Assembly: GCF_000743705.1 (NCBI RefSeq)
Contig: NZ_JQEZ01000002.1
Coordinates: 351,250 to 415,249, forward strand
Direction: 5' to 3'
Source: Ruegeria halocynthiae
Lineage (GTDB): Bacteria; Pseudomonadota; Alphaproteobacteria; Rhodobacterales; Rhodobacteraceae
DNA length: 64,000 nucleotides
The notes beneath the pieces were generated by a model. That model saw only the letters and a program-made list of their open reading frames with translations, did not search any database and was not told the origin of the DNA. Both the position numbers and the translations under genes were made by a program. The first letter of the stretch is position 1, and the number at the start of each line of letters is the position of its first letter. Of the stretch, positions 7,479-16,011 are shown one piece after another.

Positions 7479-8224
7479 ACAGCCCCCTGATTTCATTGGA
7501 CAACATATCTATCCGCGTGGATGGCAGAACGATCCTGAAAAACGTGAACGCCTCTGTCTCGGAAAATGAGATTGTCACGATTGTCGGACCCAACGGATCG
7601 GGCAAGTCGACCCTTTTGCGGGCGATGATCGGTGCGGTTTCCCCTGCCGAGGGAACAGTACACCGCGCGCCGGGCCTGCGGATTGGCTATGTACCGCAAA
7701 AGCTGGCTTTGGACGCGGCGCTTCCGCTGACGGTGCAACGGTTTCTGGGGTTGCCGAAACGCATCCCGGCCCGCGATGCGATCAACGCCCTTGATCTGGC
7801 CGGTGTACCGGACCTGCGAAACCGGCAGATGACCAAATTGTCTGGGGGGCAATTTCAACGCGTCCTGCTGGCCCGCGCCTTGCTTGAAAAGCCTCAGATA
7901 TTGCTTCTGGACGAAGCAACGCAGGGCTTGGATCAACCTGGGGCTGCCGCATTTTACCAGCGAATCGAACAGGTTCGCCACGACATGGGGTGTGCGGTCG
8001 TCATGGTCAGCCACGACCTGCATGTGGTCATGGCAGCCTCGGACCGGGTGCTGTGCCTGAACGGGCATATCTGCTGCGAGGGTTCACCCCGTACGGTGGC
8101 GGATGCCCCCGAATACCGCGCCCTGTTTGGCAGCGGAACCAAGGGAACCATGGCCCTGTATCAGCACCAGCACAGCCATTCCCACGATCACGATCACCAT
8201 CACGCACAGGACAAAACCCACTGA
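7475..8224 (+). CDS. znuC: Zinc ABC transporter ATP-binding protein
   Basis: A 249-residue ABC ATPase powering zinc import. Walker A is GPNGSGKST near residue 36, the signature LSGGQFQRVLLARALL, Walker B ILLLDEATQGLDQPG, and the switch His in MVSHDLHVVMA. The C-terminus ends in an unusually His-rich tail (HQHQHSHSHDHDHHHAQ), probably a zinc-binding or buffering element. The longer upstream frame was rejected because the ATG at 7475 gives the usual family start (SLDNISIRVDGRTIL) and overlaps the zur stop by four bases. The znuB start overlaps its stop by one base. Confidence 0.97.
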   Translation: MNSPLISLDNISIRVDGRTILKNVNASVSENEIVTIVGPNGSGKSTLLRAMIGAVSPAEGTVHRAPGLRIGYVPQKLALDAALPLTVQRFLGLPKRIPARDAINALDLAGVPDLRNRQMTKLSGGQFQRVLLARALLEKPQILLLDEATQGLDQPGAAAFYQRIEQVRHDMGCAVVMVSHDLHVVMAASDRVLCLNGHICCEGSPRTVADAPEYRALFGSGTKGTMALYQHQHSHSHDHDHHHAQDKTH

Positions 8225-9018
8225 TGTTGGATGATTTTATGGTTCGCGCGGCACTTGCCGGTATTGGCGTCGCAATTGCGGCCGCGCCATTGGGGTGCTT
8301 TGTGGTCTGGCGGCGCATGGCGTACCTGGGGGAGGCGACCGCGCATGCGTCGGTCCTGGGTGTTGCGCTGGCACTGGCCTTTTCGCTTCCGCTTTTGCCT
8401 GCAATCATCGCGTCAGCGCTGGCCATGGGTGTTGCCGTGACCCTGCTGCGCGGCAACGGGTTCGCCATGGATACGCTGCTGGGTGTCATCGCCCATACGG
8501 CATTGGCAGCGGGGTTGGTCACAGTCGCCCTGCTGGGCGATGTCCGGCTGGACCTGAACGCCTTTCTGTTCGGCGACATTCTGGCGGTTACCAAATCCGA
8601 TCTTGCAACGATTTGGGTTGGCGGCGCATTTATTCTTGCGGTGATGATCTGGCGGTGGTCCGCCCTGTTGGTGGCGACCCTGAACCCGGATCTGGCTTAC
8701 GCCTCGGGCATAGACCCAAAGCGCGAAGAAATGTGGCTGACGCTGGCCATGGCGCTGGCCGTTGCCGTTGCGATCAAGGTCGTAGGGGTCTTGCTGATCG
8801 CCGCATTGCTGGTGATCCCGGCCGCCGGGGCGCGCTCTTTGGTCAAAACACCGGAAAGCATGGCGTTTTTTGCAGCCGCCATCGGCTCTTTGGCGGCGTT
8901 GGGGGGATTGGGCGGGGCCTACCTTGCAGACACCCCTGCCGGGCCAAGCATCGTTTGCGCAGCGGCGTTGATCTTTGTCGTAACCGCCCTTTTGGCCCCA
9001 CTTGTGCGCCGCGATTGA
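8224..9018 (+). CDS. znuB: Zinc ABC transporter permease
   Basis: A 264-residue ABC-3 family permease with about eight hydrophobic helices, e.g. RAALAGIGVAIAAAPLGCFVVW at the N-terminus, GEATAHASVLGVALAL, and GVLLIAALLVIPAAGARSL near residue 200, the family's conserved cytoplasmic-loop region. It forms the inner-membrane channel of ZnuABC. The start ATG overlaps the znuC stop (TGATG), so zur-znuC-znuB form one tight operon. An alternative in-frame ATG lies 15 bases further in. Confidence 0.96.
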   Translation: MLDDFMVRAALAGIGVAIAAAPLGCFVVWRRMAYLGEATAHASVLGVALALAFSLPLLPAIIASALAMGVAVTLLRGNGFAMDTLLGVIAHTALAAGLVTVALLGDVRLDLNAFLFGDILAVTKSDLATIWVGGAFILAVMIWRWSALLVATLNPDLAYASGIDPKREEMWLTLAMALAVAVAIKVVGVLLIAALLVIPAAGARSLVKTPESMAFFAAAIGSLAALGGLGGAYLADTPAGPSIVCAAALIFVVTALLAPLVRRD

Positions 9019-9091
9019 CGTATCTGAAAATTCTGGCTCATATTGGGGATAACTGCTAAGCATCACTAAACTAACACTTATGGAGAATCCG

Positions 9092-9229
9092 ATGATCCGC
9101 GTAATTCTGATTGGGCTGGCCATGTTTACCCTTGCTGCCTGCGAAACCACCAAAGGTGCCGGCAAAGACATTGAAAAGGCCGGTGACGCAATTCAGGGTG
9201 CGGCCACGGATGTGCAGCAAAGTTTCTGA
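9092..9229 (+). CDS. Entericidin-type small lipoprotein
   Basis: A 45-residue protein with a lipoprotein signal ending in the lipobox LAAC (Cys17) and a short amphipathic mature part ETTKGAGKDIEKAGDAIQ, the hallmark of entericidin A/B-like proteins. These small outer-membrane lipoproteins are linked to envelope stress or programmed lysis in Enterobacteria; in Rhodobacteraceae the role is not established. GGAG at 9082-9085 lies six bases before the chosen ATG; an in-frame ATG at 9080 has no such site. It is followed by a strong terminator at 9341, and lies 73 bases after znuB. Confidence 0.85.
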   Translation: MIRVILIGLAMFTLAACETTKGAGKDIEKAGDAIQGAATDVQQSF

Positions 9230-9340
9230 ACCACGTAAAAAGATAGAAAACCTAAGGCATCCTCTCTTTGGATCGCCGCTGATACCTTCGCCTGAAGTAC
9301 AGGTTTTCTGAACGCGGCATTGTTTTTCTGATAGGCTTCC

Positions 9341-9378
9341 GGGGCTCTTGTGCAAACACAAGAGCCCCGTTCCCTTTT
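9341..9378 (+). terminator. Strong intrinsic terminator
   Basis: GGGGCTCTTGTG at 9341-9352 and CACAAGAGCCCC at 9357-9368 form a perfect 12-bp stem with loop CAAA, followed by GTTCCCTTTT. It is the first strong stop for transcription from the entericidin gene or the znu operon. Upstream, GAAAACCT (9247-9254) can pair with AGGTTTTC (9301-9308), so the 3' region may be a structured untranslated RNA. Confidence 0.85.
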
Positions 9379-10367
9379 CAGCGAGGGGTAGTGTGGTAGC
9401 CTGTATGAACCCGGGGTCCGGCCAAAAGAATAAGGCGCCAGGTGCGCAGACGTTGTCTTTGCACATGCCCTTACGGACAGTCCTGACGCCTTGTCGGTTC
9501 GACACGCCCGAGGCGCGCACCAAACCAGTTCCCTTGGCCTTTCAATGACCAAAGCTGCCGCTTGGTACCCGCAAGCACCTTACAGCACACGCCGACCTTC
9601 AGAGGGTGGACCGCCTGCTACGGACAAGATGCCCGACACAGTCAATCACCCACCGGTAAGTCATTGCAGTTAAGGGTAAATCCGAAAACTCACCGTCACC
9701 GCCCTGACGTCCCCGGCCTTGGCGCTCCACTCAGGTTCCTGAGAACCCTTGTGGTGAACAGACTGTTACATTCAGATCTTTTTCCGACAAGAAAATAGCA
9801 CTGCAGCATGAAAATTTGACGGGGATAAGATGTTGATATCTGACTGGAGAATGATGTGGACAACTCTAGAATGCGCGACATTGGGCTGGGTTGGTGCCGG
9901 AAAACTTGCTCAGCTACGCGGCAATCGAGTTTTCGCCATTTCTGCAGACGCAAAGGTCTGAATATGATCTTTTGAGTTAGTTTTGCAGGGGTTTCGCCGC
10001 GTTGGCCGCCTCAATCCTTCGAATCGTACACCCGAGGTCCTGAAGGGGCAGTTAAACAGCCGCCTGGCAAGAGGCGTGAAAAACTCCTGAAATGGAACCG
10101 GGACCGGACGGCACCTTTGTCACCGCGCGCGAGATCGCGCTGAAGGTTCGCGAGATCCAGATGACCCGCGCCGAGGAACGCCGCATTCCGGCGCAGGGCG
10201 GTCTGAACCTTGTCGCGAGCGATGAACTGGCCGCCCGGCCCGCCTCCTCCCTGTGGAGACGCTGGTTCCAATTTTGAGAAGCGCTCCGACCCGACCGGGA
10301 TTACCTACTACGCGCTGTGAAAATCCACAGCCAGTACCCCCTACAGACCGATCGGGCCGAAGACGCT
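9379..10367. other. About 1 kb without a recognisable gene
   Basis: No frame here shows a known family, and codon composition is unlike that of the neighbours. Short open frames (e.g. 10092-10277, 61 codons, sequence starting MEPGPDGTFVTAREIALKV) look protein-like but lack a ribosome site and an upstream continuation, suggesting a decayed remnant. A perfect hairpin CTCAGG-TT-CCTGAG lies at about 9732-9745. A promoter, small RNA or gene debris are all possible. No tRNA, tmRNA, 6S or RNase P signature was found on reading both strands. Confidence 0.5.
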
Positions 10368-10817
10368 TCAGTTCACCTGACGTTCCAGAACGGTACTGTA
10401 GGTCGTTCCGCTACGCAGGCTACGGAAATCCGCATAGATCTTGCCGTCTTGATATCGGGCATCAATCAACGCATTTGCGCCAATCACAAGCGGCGAGGTT
10501 TCGATAATCCCGATGGCGCCCGAACCATCCAGGCTGATGGTTCCAGTGGCCTCATTCTCATTCCAGCCGGTATCGCCTTCGCGCCGCCATTTGCTGGGCC
10601 CCCAAAAGACGTTGCCCTCCTGGATCTGAACATCCAGCATCCATTCGGCCTGATTGAATCGCGGCTCATCACCCCGGTAGAAATGACTGGGCTGAACGGT
10701 CGTATACGTCCCCAGCCAAATCCCACGCAGATCGGGCGTGGTATCAGCCGAAACAGCGGCTCCAAGGGTGAGGCTCGTGGCCAGAGCGGCTGCTCCGACA
10801 GTCTTATATCTGGTCAT
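10368..10817 (-). CDS. Hypothetical exported protein
   Basis: A 149-residue protein with a signal peptide (MTRYKTVGAAALATSLTLG...AVSA) and a mature part that reads as a small beta-rich domain: DLRGIWLGTYTTVQPSHF, WMLDVQIQEGNVFWGPSKW, GTISLDGSGAIGIIE, ALIDARYQDGKIYADF. No family is recognised; the pattern of an initial GxWxGTY strand and a later YxDGKIYADF is like lipocalin-type or avidin-like barrels, a guess only. The ATG at 10817 follows AAGGAGAG by seven bases and is preferred to the upstream ATG. The downstream region is the gene-poor stretch. Confidence 0.7.
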   Translation of the reverse strand: MTRYKTVGAAALATSLTLGAAVSADTTPDLRGIWLGTYTTVQPSHFYRGDEPRFNQAEWMLDVQIQEGNVFWGPSKWRREGDTGWNENEATGTISLDGSGAIGIIETSPLVIGANALIDARYQDGKIYADFRSLRSGTTYSTVLERQVN

Positions 10818-10943
10818 GGGCTCTCTCCTTCTCATACGACCGTTGCTGGCCTGCTGAACAGATTGGGAGAGCTTTGCGACCTTACAAGTTACCTGAGGGA
10901 AAGTTCATAAAGGGTTTAGGTGAGCGTTAGATGCGGTTTGCGC

Positions 10944-11264
10944 TCAGGCCCAGGCCATCGCGGTTCCAAGGATGACCAGAGCGATGCCAAACGCCTCACG
11001 ATATGGGAAGTTTTCGCCGAGCAGAAAGAACGAGGCGATGGCGATCAGAACGACCTCAGCCCCAAGAATGCCGGTATAGATGATGCCCAGCCGTTCCTCG
11101 CGCAGCGCGGCGAGTTCGAGCGTCGCCCCGGCCAGCAGGGTCGCGACGATCAGCAGGCCGAGACCCACACCGGGGATTTTCCACCAGAACTTCATCGCGA
11201 TCATGGCCACGGAATAGAGACCCGCCGACCCGAGGGCGATAAGAGGGATCATGGATGTGGACAT
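10944..11264 (-). CDS. Small four-helix membrane protein, EamA/SMR-like
   Basis: A 106-residue protein with four hydrophobic segments: MIPLIALGSAGLYSVAMIAMKF, GVGLGLLIVATLLAGATLEL, LGIIYTGILGAEVVLIAIASFF, EAFGIALVILGTAMAWA. Size and layout resemble small multidrug resistance or half-EamA proteins that dimerise; the segment ...SFFLLGENFPYREAFGIALVILG matches the last two helices of that superfamily (E near LLGE, final glycine-rich helix). Substrate unknown. The ATG at 11264 follows GGAGG by five bases. It is divergent from the AT-rich HEPN-type gene. Confidence 0.75.
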   Translation of the reverse strand: MSTSMIPLIALGSAGLYSVAMIAMKFWWKIPGVGLGLLIVATLLAGATLELAALREERLGIIYTGILGAEVVLIAIASFFLLGENFPYREAFGIALVILGTAMAWA

Positions 11265-11458
11265 AGGGGCCTCCTGCAGAGGGTTCCGTGAGGTCAAGTG
11301 TAACAGGAGGGAGCGGTTGGGGCTGTGAGGTGGGTCACAGTTAGATGGTTGATGGTAAAAGTCTGTCCGTCAAGCGCTTGCACTTGCCGTTTGACCTCCA
11401 TAACTCTTGCGGCGGAAATTTAACTCAGTCCTCAATAAAATGAGAGAAAAAACAAGAA

Positions 11459-12826
11459 ATGAGTAAGACAGACAACCTGCCTCGCGTAAGGATCAAAAAA
11501 AAGAAGGGGCACTACCATTCTTTTTCCCTAAATTTTGGAAAATCTTATTCTACAGTGCAAAACGAGGAGCTGGAAAACTTATTGAAACTCTGTGACGATT
11601 GGACTGCATTTGCGATTTCGTTCTTAGACTTTATTCCATTGCTAACCGCAGTTGGTTATTTTCAGGTAGATCAGAATCTAGATAGTGAAGTTGTAGATTA
11701 CCTGCGTTCAGTGGCAATTTCGCATGAAGAAAACCTAGGGGAAGCCGATGACGAATCGGAATTAAGCTTCATCATCCATGAAGACAGCTTAGAGTTTGTA
11801 ACATCTAGATTGAAAACCACCCGGCATATGCTTCGTGCAGCGAAGACTTTGAGGAAATCAGTTCTCGGATCACTGATTTCTGAATTCGACTTCTTGTTGC
11901 TTCGTTTTCTTGAAATATGTGCGGTTTCTCATCCGGAAAAGTTTGTGGATTTCGGCGAACAGGTGACCTTGGGTGAAATCAAAGATTACCAAACAATCCA
12001 AGAACTAGTCGAAGAAAGAGCGCGCAAAAAGATTTCAATGAAACTTCGTGAGAGCCACACCGACGTAATTGATTGGGTGATGCGCACATTCTCAATAACA
12101 TCAGACTTGACGGGGCATAAATCCGATCAGATATTCAGGGATTTTATTGAAGTATGTCAACGTCGCCATCTTATTGCCCACAACGGCGGAATAGTAAATG
12201 AGCTGTATTTGAACAATTGCCAACGCGCCGGCCTTAAAAGTGACGCGCTTCCCAACATTGGCGAAGAGGTTAAACTTGACGGATCTTATTTAAGAAAATC
12301 AGCCACAAGAGTTTACCTTACAGGATACTATATTCTGCAAATGTATATGCAAAAATATTTTAGGAATGATTTTGATGAAATTAGCGGCAATATGCTGGGT
12401 ACATCCCACGATTTTCTGGTAAACGGTTACACGAAAATTTGTCAGCGGATATGCGAGTTCGCCGAGAAATCAAGCAAGAAGTTGGACAACGAAACAAAGC
12501 TGTCGATAGCAGTCAATAGAGCACTTTGCGAATTGCACGATCCCAAGAAAAACAGCGACGAACAACTGGCTGCAGCGAATGGCGTACTCAAAGACTATGA
12601 TTGGTCCGTAACTACACCCGTTTTCGACCTCGCATTGGCATGCGTCCGCCGAGACTTCTCCAGAATCCTAGAGTTGGCGGTTTTGGCGGAGAAAGCAGGA
12701 GTGAAGTACGATGAGGCTAGAACATGGGCGGTATTTAAAGAAGCGCGTGAAATAGATGGGTTCTTAGACTGTTTCCCGGCATCACCCTTACAAATTCCAA
12801 AACTCGAAGAGACTATTGATACGTAG
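11459..12826 (+). CDS. AT-rich protein with HEPN-type R-x4-H motif (candidate RNase)
   Basis: A 455-residue, predicted soluble and largely helical protein that I cannot assign to a named family. Residues 235-242 read RRHLIAHN: Arg236-x4-His241 is the catalytic motif of HEPN domains, many of which are RNases in toxin-antitoxin, abortive-infection and CRISPR systems. The motif sits after a helix (DQIFRDFIEVCQ), as expected for HEPN helix 4. The first 230 residues are helical with acidic stretches; the last 150 may form helical repeats. GC is about 33-52% in sampled 60-base lines against 60-67% around it, suggesting acquisition by transfer. A single gene between the SMR-like gene and lepA, with its own terminator. 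Function is inference. Confidence 0.75.
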   Translation: MSKTDNLPRVRIKKKKGHYHSFSLNFGKSYSTVQNEELENLLKLCDDWTAFAISFLDFIPLLTAVGYFQVDQNLDSEVVDYLRSVAISHEENLGEADDESELSFIIHEDSLEFVTSRLKTTRHMLRAAKTLRKSVLGSLISEFDFLLLRFLEICAVSHPEKFVDFGEQVTLGEIKDYQTIQELVEERARKKISMKLRESHTDVIDWVMRTFSITSDLTGHKSDQIFRDFIEVCQRRHLIAHNGGIVNELYLNNCQRAGLKSDALPNIGEEVKLDGSYLRKSATRVYLTGYYILQMYMQKYFRNDFDEISGNMLGTSHDFLVNGYTKICQRICEFAEKSSKKLDNETKLSIAVNRALCELHDPKKNSDEQLAAANGVLKDYDWSVTTPVFDLALACVRRDFSRILELAVLAEKAGVKYDEARTWAVFKEAREIDGFLDCFPASPLQIPKLEETIDT

Positions 12827-12856
12827 AATGACGGGAAGCCGAGTCGAACTCCAAAT

Positions 12857-12897
12857 GGAACAAGCTGGCTGAAGTCCAGCTTGTCCCTTGGCTTTTT
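12857..12897 (+). terminator. Intrinsic terminator after the HEPN-type gene
   Basis: ACAAGCTGG at 12860-12868 and CCAGCTTGT at 12876-12884 form a 9-bp stem with a seven-base loop, followed by CCCTTGGCTTTTT. It ends the plus-strand gene, and its T-run touches the stop codon of the convergent lepA; it could serve lepA weakly as well. Confidence 0.75.
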
Positions 12898-14695
12898 AGC
12901 TGTCCATCTTCAACGCTGAAATAAACGCCTCCTGCGGGATATCCACCTTCCCGAACTGGCGCATCTTCTTTTTACCCGCCTTCTGCTTGTCCAGCAGTTT
13001 GCGTTTCCGCGTGGCGTCGCCTCCGTAGCACTTCGCGGTCACGTCCTTGCGCAAGGCCGAGAGGGTCTCGCGGGCGATGACCTTGCCTCCGATGGCGGCC
13101 TGGATCGGGATTTTGAACATGTGACGCGGGATCAGGTCTTTGAGCTTTTCGCACATCGCCCGGCCCCGCATCTCGGCCCGGTCGCGGTGAACCATGGTCG
13201 ACAGCGCATCCACCGGTTCGTCATTCACCAGCACCGACATCTTGACCAGCGCGTCCTCGGTATAGCCGGTCATCTGATAGTCGAATGACGCGTAACCTTT
13301 TGTTACCGATTTGAGCCGATCATAGAAATCGAACACCACTTCGTTGAGAGGCAGGTCATAGACAACCATGGCGCGGCTGCCCGCATAGGTCAGGTCCATC
13401 TGGATGCCGCGGCGGTCCTGACACAGCTTCAGCACGTCGCCCAGGAATTCGTCCGGAACCAGGATGGTCGCCTTAATGCGCGGCTCCTCGATATGATCGA
13501 CCTTGGAGGGGTCGGGCATGTCGGCGGGGTTGTGCAGCTCGATCATCTCGCCGTCTTTCATGTAGACGTGATAGATCACCGAGGGCGCAGTGGTGATGAG
13601 GTCAATATCGTATTCGCGTTCGATGCGGTCGCGGATGACCTCAAGGTGCAAAAGCCCGAGGAAACCGCAGCGGAAGCCAAAGCCCAGCGCGGCAGAGGTT
13701 TCCATCTCAAAGCTAAAGCTGGCGTCATTGAGCGCCAGTTTGTCGATCGCATCACGCAGGTCTTCGAATTCGGAACTGTCGACAGGGAAGAGGCCACAGA
13801 ATACGACGGGTTGTGCGGGTTTGAAGCCTGTCAGAGCCTCTTCGGCACCATTGCGGTCATTGGTGATGGTGTCACCAACGCGGGTGTCGCGGACCTGTTT
13901 GATCGAGGCCGTCAGAAAGCCGATCTCACCGGGGCCGAGGCTATCGACCATCTCCATCTCGGGGCGGAAGACGCCGACGCGGTCGACATGGTGCAGGGTA
14001 TTGTTCGACATGAACTTGACCCGCATCCCCTTTTTCAGCGTGCCGTCCATGATGCGGACCAGAACGATGACGCCAAGATAGGCGTCGTACCACGAATCCA
14101 CCAGCATCGCCTTGAGCGGCGCGTCCAGATTGCCTTTTGGGGCAGGCAGATGGGTGACGATGGATTCCAGCGTCTCATGAATGCCCTGCCCGGTCTTGGC
14201 GCTGACCTGAATGGCATCCGTTGCGTCAATGCCGATCACATCCTCGATCTGTTCGGCCACGCGGTCACAATCGGACGCGGGCAGGTCGATCTTGTTCAAT
14301 ACCGGCACAATCTCATGATCGGCGTCGATGGCCTGATAGACATTCGCCAGCGTCTGCGCCTCGACCCCTTGGGTGGAGTCGACAACCAGCAACGAGCCTT
14401 CGACCGCGCGCATGGACCGTGAGACCTCATAGGCAAAGTCCACGTGGCCGGGGGTGTCGATCAGGTTCAGCACGTATTTCTCGCCATTGTCGGCGGTATA
14501 GTCGATGCGGACCGTGTTGGCCTTGATGGTGATGCCGCGCTCGCGCTCGATATCCATGCTGTCGAGCAGCTGTTCCTTCATGTCGCGATCCTTGACCGTT
14601 CCGGTCTCTTGGATGAGCCGGTCAGCAAGGGTGGATTTGCCATGGTCGATATGCGCGACGATGGAGAAATTGCGGATATGGGCGAGGTCTGTCAT
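12896..14695 (-). CDS. lepA: Elongation factor 4 (back-translocase LepA)
   Basis: A 599-residue translational GTPase that acts on stalled or pre/post-translocation ribosomes. G1 is AHIDHGKST at 14-22, followed by the switch-I region [11 protein letters not shown]3 DTPGHVDF and G4 NKIDLP. Downstream are the EF-G-like domains and the LepA-specific C-terminal domain ending [22 protein letters not shown]. Length is typical. The ATG at 14695 starts the conserved [19 protein letters not shown]. It is flanked by the HEPN-type gene (convergent) and by the RNA ligase gene (upstream, same strand, 137 bases away). Confidence 0.98.
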   Translation of the reverse strand: MTDLAHIRNFSIVAHIDHGKSTLADRLIQETGTVKDRDMKEQLLDSMDIERERGITIKANTVRIDYTADNGEKYVLNLIDTPGHVDFAYEVSRSMRAVEGSLLVVDSTQGVEAQTLANVYQAIDADHEIVPVLNKIDLPASDCDRVAEQIEDVIGIDATDAIQVSAKTGQGIHETLESIVTHLPAPKGNLDAPLKAMLVDSWYDAYLGVIVLVRIMDGTLKKGMRVKFMSNNTLHHVDRVGVFRPEMEMVDSLGPGEIGFLTASIKQVRDTRVGDTITNDRNGAEEALTGFKPAQPVVFCGLFPVDSSEFEDLRDAIDKLALNDASFSFEMETSAALGFGFRCGFLGLLHLEVIRDRIEREYDIDLITTAPSVIYHVYMKDGEMIELHNPADMPDPSKVDHIEEPRIKATILVPDEFLGDVLKLCQDRRGIQMDLTYAGSRAMVVYDLPLNEVVFDFYDRLKSVTKGYASFDYQMTGYTEDALVKMSVLVNDEPVDALSTMVHRDRAEMRGRAMCEKLKDLIPRHMFKIPIQAAIGGKVIARETLSALRKDVTAKCYGGDATRKRKLLDKQKAGKKKMRQFGKVDIPQEAFISALKMDS

Positions 14696-14832
14696 AGCGA
14701 CGGGATATGGTTCGAAAACGGGCGCTGGTCAAGGTGGGACGGTGCAGCACGAAACCCTTAGTTTTTCTGGTTAGCCCGATAGGCTGACAATCCGACTACT
14801 CATCCATCATAACATCAAAATCTGACCACCCA

Positions 14833-15456
14833 TCAGGCCAGCCCGTTCTTGATCAGTTCAGCGTTCATCCAATGTGTCTCGCTTTGGACATGATCTTCGC
14901 GAACATATTTGGCGAGATGAGTTGGCATATCCCGTTCAGCGAAGGCAGCAGCGGTTCGCACCACAAACCCCTCTTGCGTCGTCAGGTTCAGGTTGGAAAT
15001 CACATCTTCTGCAATGTCGTTTGAGAAAACACCCCGATAGAGCTGCGGGACGGGCACCACACCAAGTTCAGCGAAGCGGGTCAGCGTCGCATCCCACGAT
15101 TGGACTTCGTCGCCTTTCACCCATGCAAAGCCCAGAAAATATGTCGGCAATGCCGCATAGGCGATGGAATGGCGGGCAAAAAGATACTCGCCAACGATCC
15201 GCTCATCCTTGGACAGCTGTGGGGAAACACCCGCCGCAAACGCCTTTATCCAATCACGCGAAGGATGGTATCGGGCATCCAGGCTACGCGGGTGGCAACC
15301 GCCTGCGTGAATCGTGGTATTTTCACCGTCCATTTTCTCGGTGCACACAACCTCTTTCGCAGCAATCAAAGCACTAACATCCGACATGATCTTATCGTCG
15401 TTTGTGGCGCCGGGAGATTGCGGCAAGTGAAAAGTGCGTCCGTATTTCTTGAGCAT
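14833..15456 (-). CDS. Stand-alone RNA ligase (nucleotidyltransferase superfamily)
   Basis: A 207-residue protein with ordered motifs of covalent nucleotidyltransferases: motif I with the lysine nucleophile in EKMDGEN (K41), motif III-like GEYLFARHSI (E90), motif IV EGFVVR (E162) and motif V KYVRE (K183). Together with AYAALPTYFLGFAW this fits the RNA_ligase family related to T4 Rnl2 and DRB0094, which seals RNA 3'-OH/5'-phosphate ends using ATP. Only the catalytic domain is present. Start at 15456 begins the conserved LKKYGRTFHLP; no strong ribosome site is seen. No polynucleotide kinase or RtcB partner is nearby, so its substrate is unknown. Confidence 0.8.
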   Translation of the reverse strand: MLKKYGRTFHLPQSPGATNDDKIMSDVSALIAAKEVVCTEKMDGENTTIHAGGCHPRSLDARYHPSRDWIKAFAAGVSPQLSKDERIVGEYLFARHSIAYAALPTYFLGFAWVKGDEVQSWDATLTRFAELGVVPVPQLYRGVFSNDIAEDVISNLNLTTQEGFVVRTAAAFAERDMPTHLAKYVREDHVQSETHWMNAELIKNGLA

Positions 15457-15633
15457 AATCAGTATCAAAATTGATCTATCAGGCAAGCATCGGGTTACTA
15501 AAGGCAACAATTGCGACTTACGCAATCACTTTTTCAAACCAAGTGATTGATCCGCATCGCAACTTGCACAATACTCACGCGCAAGCTGAGAGGGGCACAG
15601 ATTCCTCCGGGCGGGCGAAAACGAGGCATGAGC

Positions 15634-15945
15634 ATGAAACAGTTCCTACTAATTGCACTTTGTGCAACTTCCACTTTGGCGATGGCTCCTCAGGTGGCTG
15701 AGGCCGCGGCGATCAAGCGCGCGTGTTTGGCGTCGGACCGCACAGCGGCGACGCGGGCGCGGTGCAGCTGCATTCAGCAGGTGGCCAATCAGGCCCTGAC
15801 GCGCAGCGATCAGAAAACCGTGGCCAAATGGTTTAAAGACCCCCATCAAGCGCAGGTGCTGAAGATGTCGCAGACAGAGCGTGATGACGCGCTGTGGGAT
15901 CGCTATCGGAACTTTGGCCAACTGGCGCAGGCCGTTTGTAACTAA
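15634..15945 (+). CDS. Small secreted protein of unknown function
   Basis: A 103-residue protein with signal peptide (MKQFLLIALCATSTLAMAPQ...AEA) and a short mature helical domain with three or four Cys (KRACLASD, RARCSCIQQVANQAL, QAVCN), suggesting disulfides in the periplasm. The CxC followed by IQQVAN and a terminal Cys pattern is common among small Rhodobacterales secreted proteins of unknown role. GAGG lies seven bases before the ATG at 15634; the ATG six bases upstream is too close to it. It is divergent from the RNA ligase and precedes the LysR gene by 66 bases. Confidence 0.75.
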   Translation: MKQFLLIALCATSTLAMAPQVAEAAAIKRACLASDRTAATRARCSCIQQVANQALTRSDQKTVAKWFKDPHQAQVLKMSQTERDDALWDRYRNFGQLAQAVCN

Positions 15946-16011
15946 GCGGGCCTCGCTCCTTGACCTGACCGGCGCTGCGCCCCAGAAAAGGCGCAGTGAA
16001 AGGTGCATGTG

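Noticed and set aside
7102-7605. Minus-strand frame of 167 codons over zur-znuC
   Set aside because: Antisense to coding sequence of zur and znuC; no family features.
9405-9548. Short plus-strand frame (MNPGSGQKNKAPGAQ...) in the gene-poor region
   Set aside because: No Shine-Dalgarno, Pro/Arg-rich, no family; considered chance.
9851-9961. 36-codon frame beginning MMWTTLECAT
   Set aside because: Ribosome site too close to the ATG and no recognisable homologue; too short to support.
10011-10271. Minus-strand open frame of 86 codons in the gene-poor region
   Set aside because: No ribosome site, no family similarity, and composition looks like the shadow of other frames.
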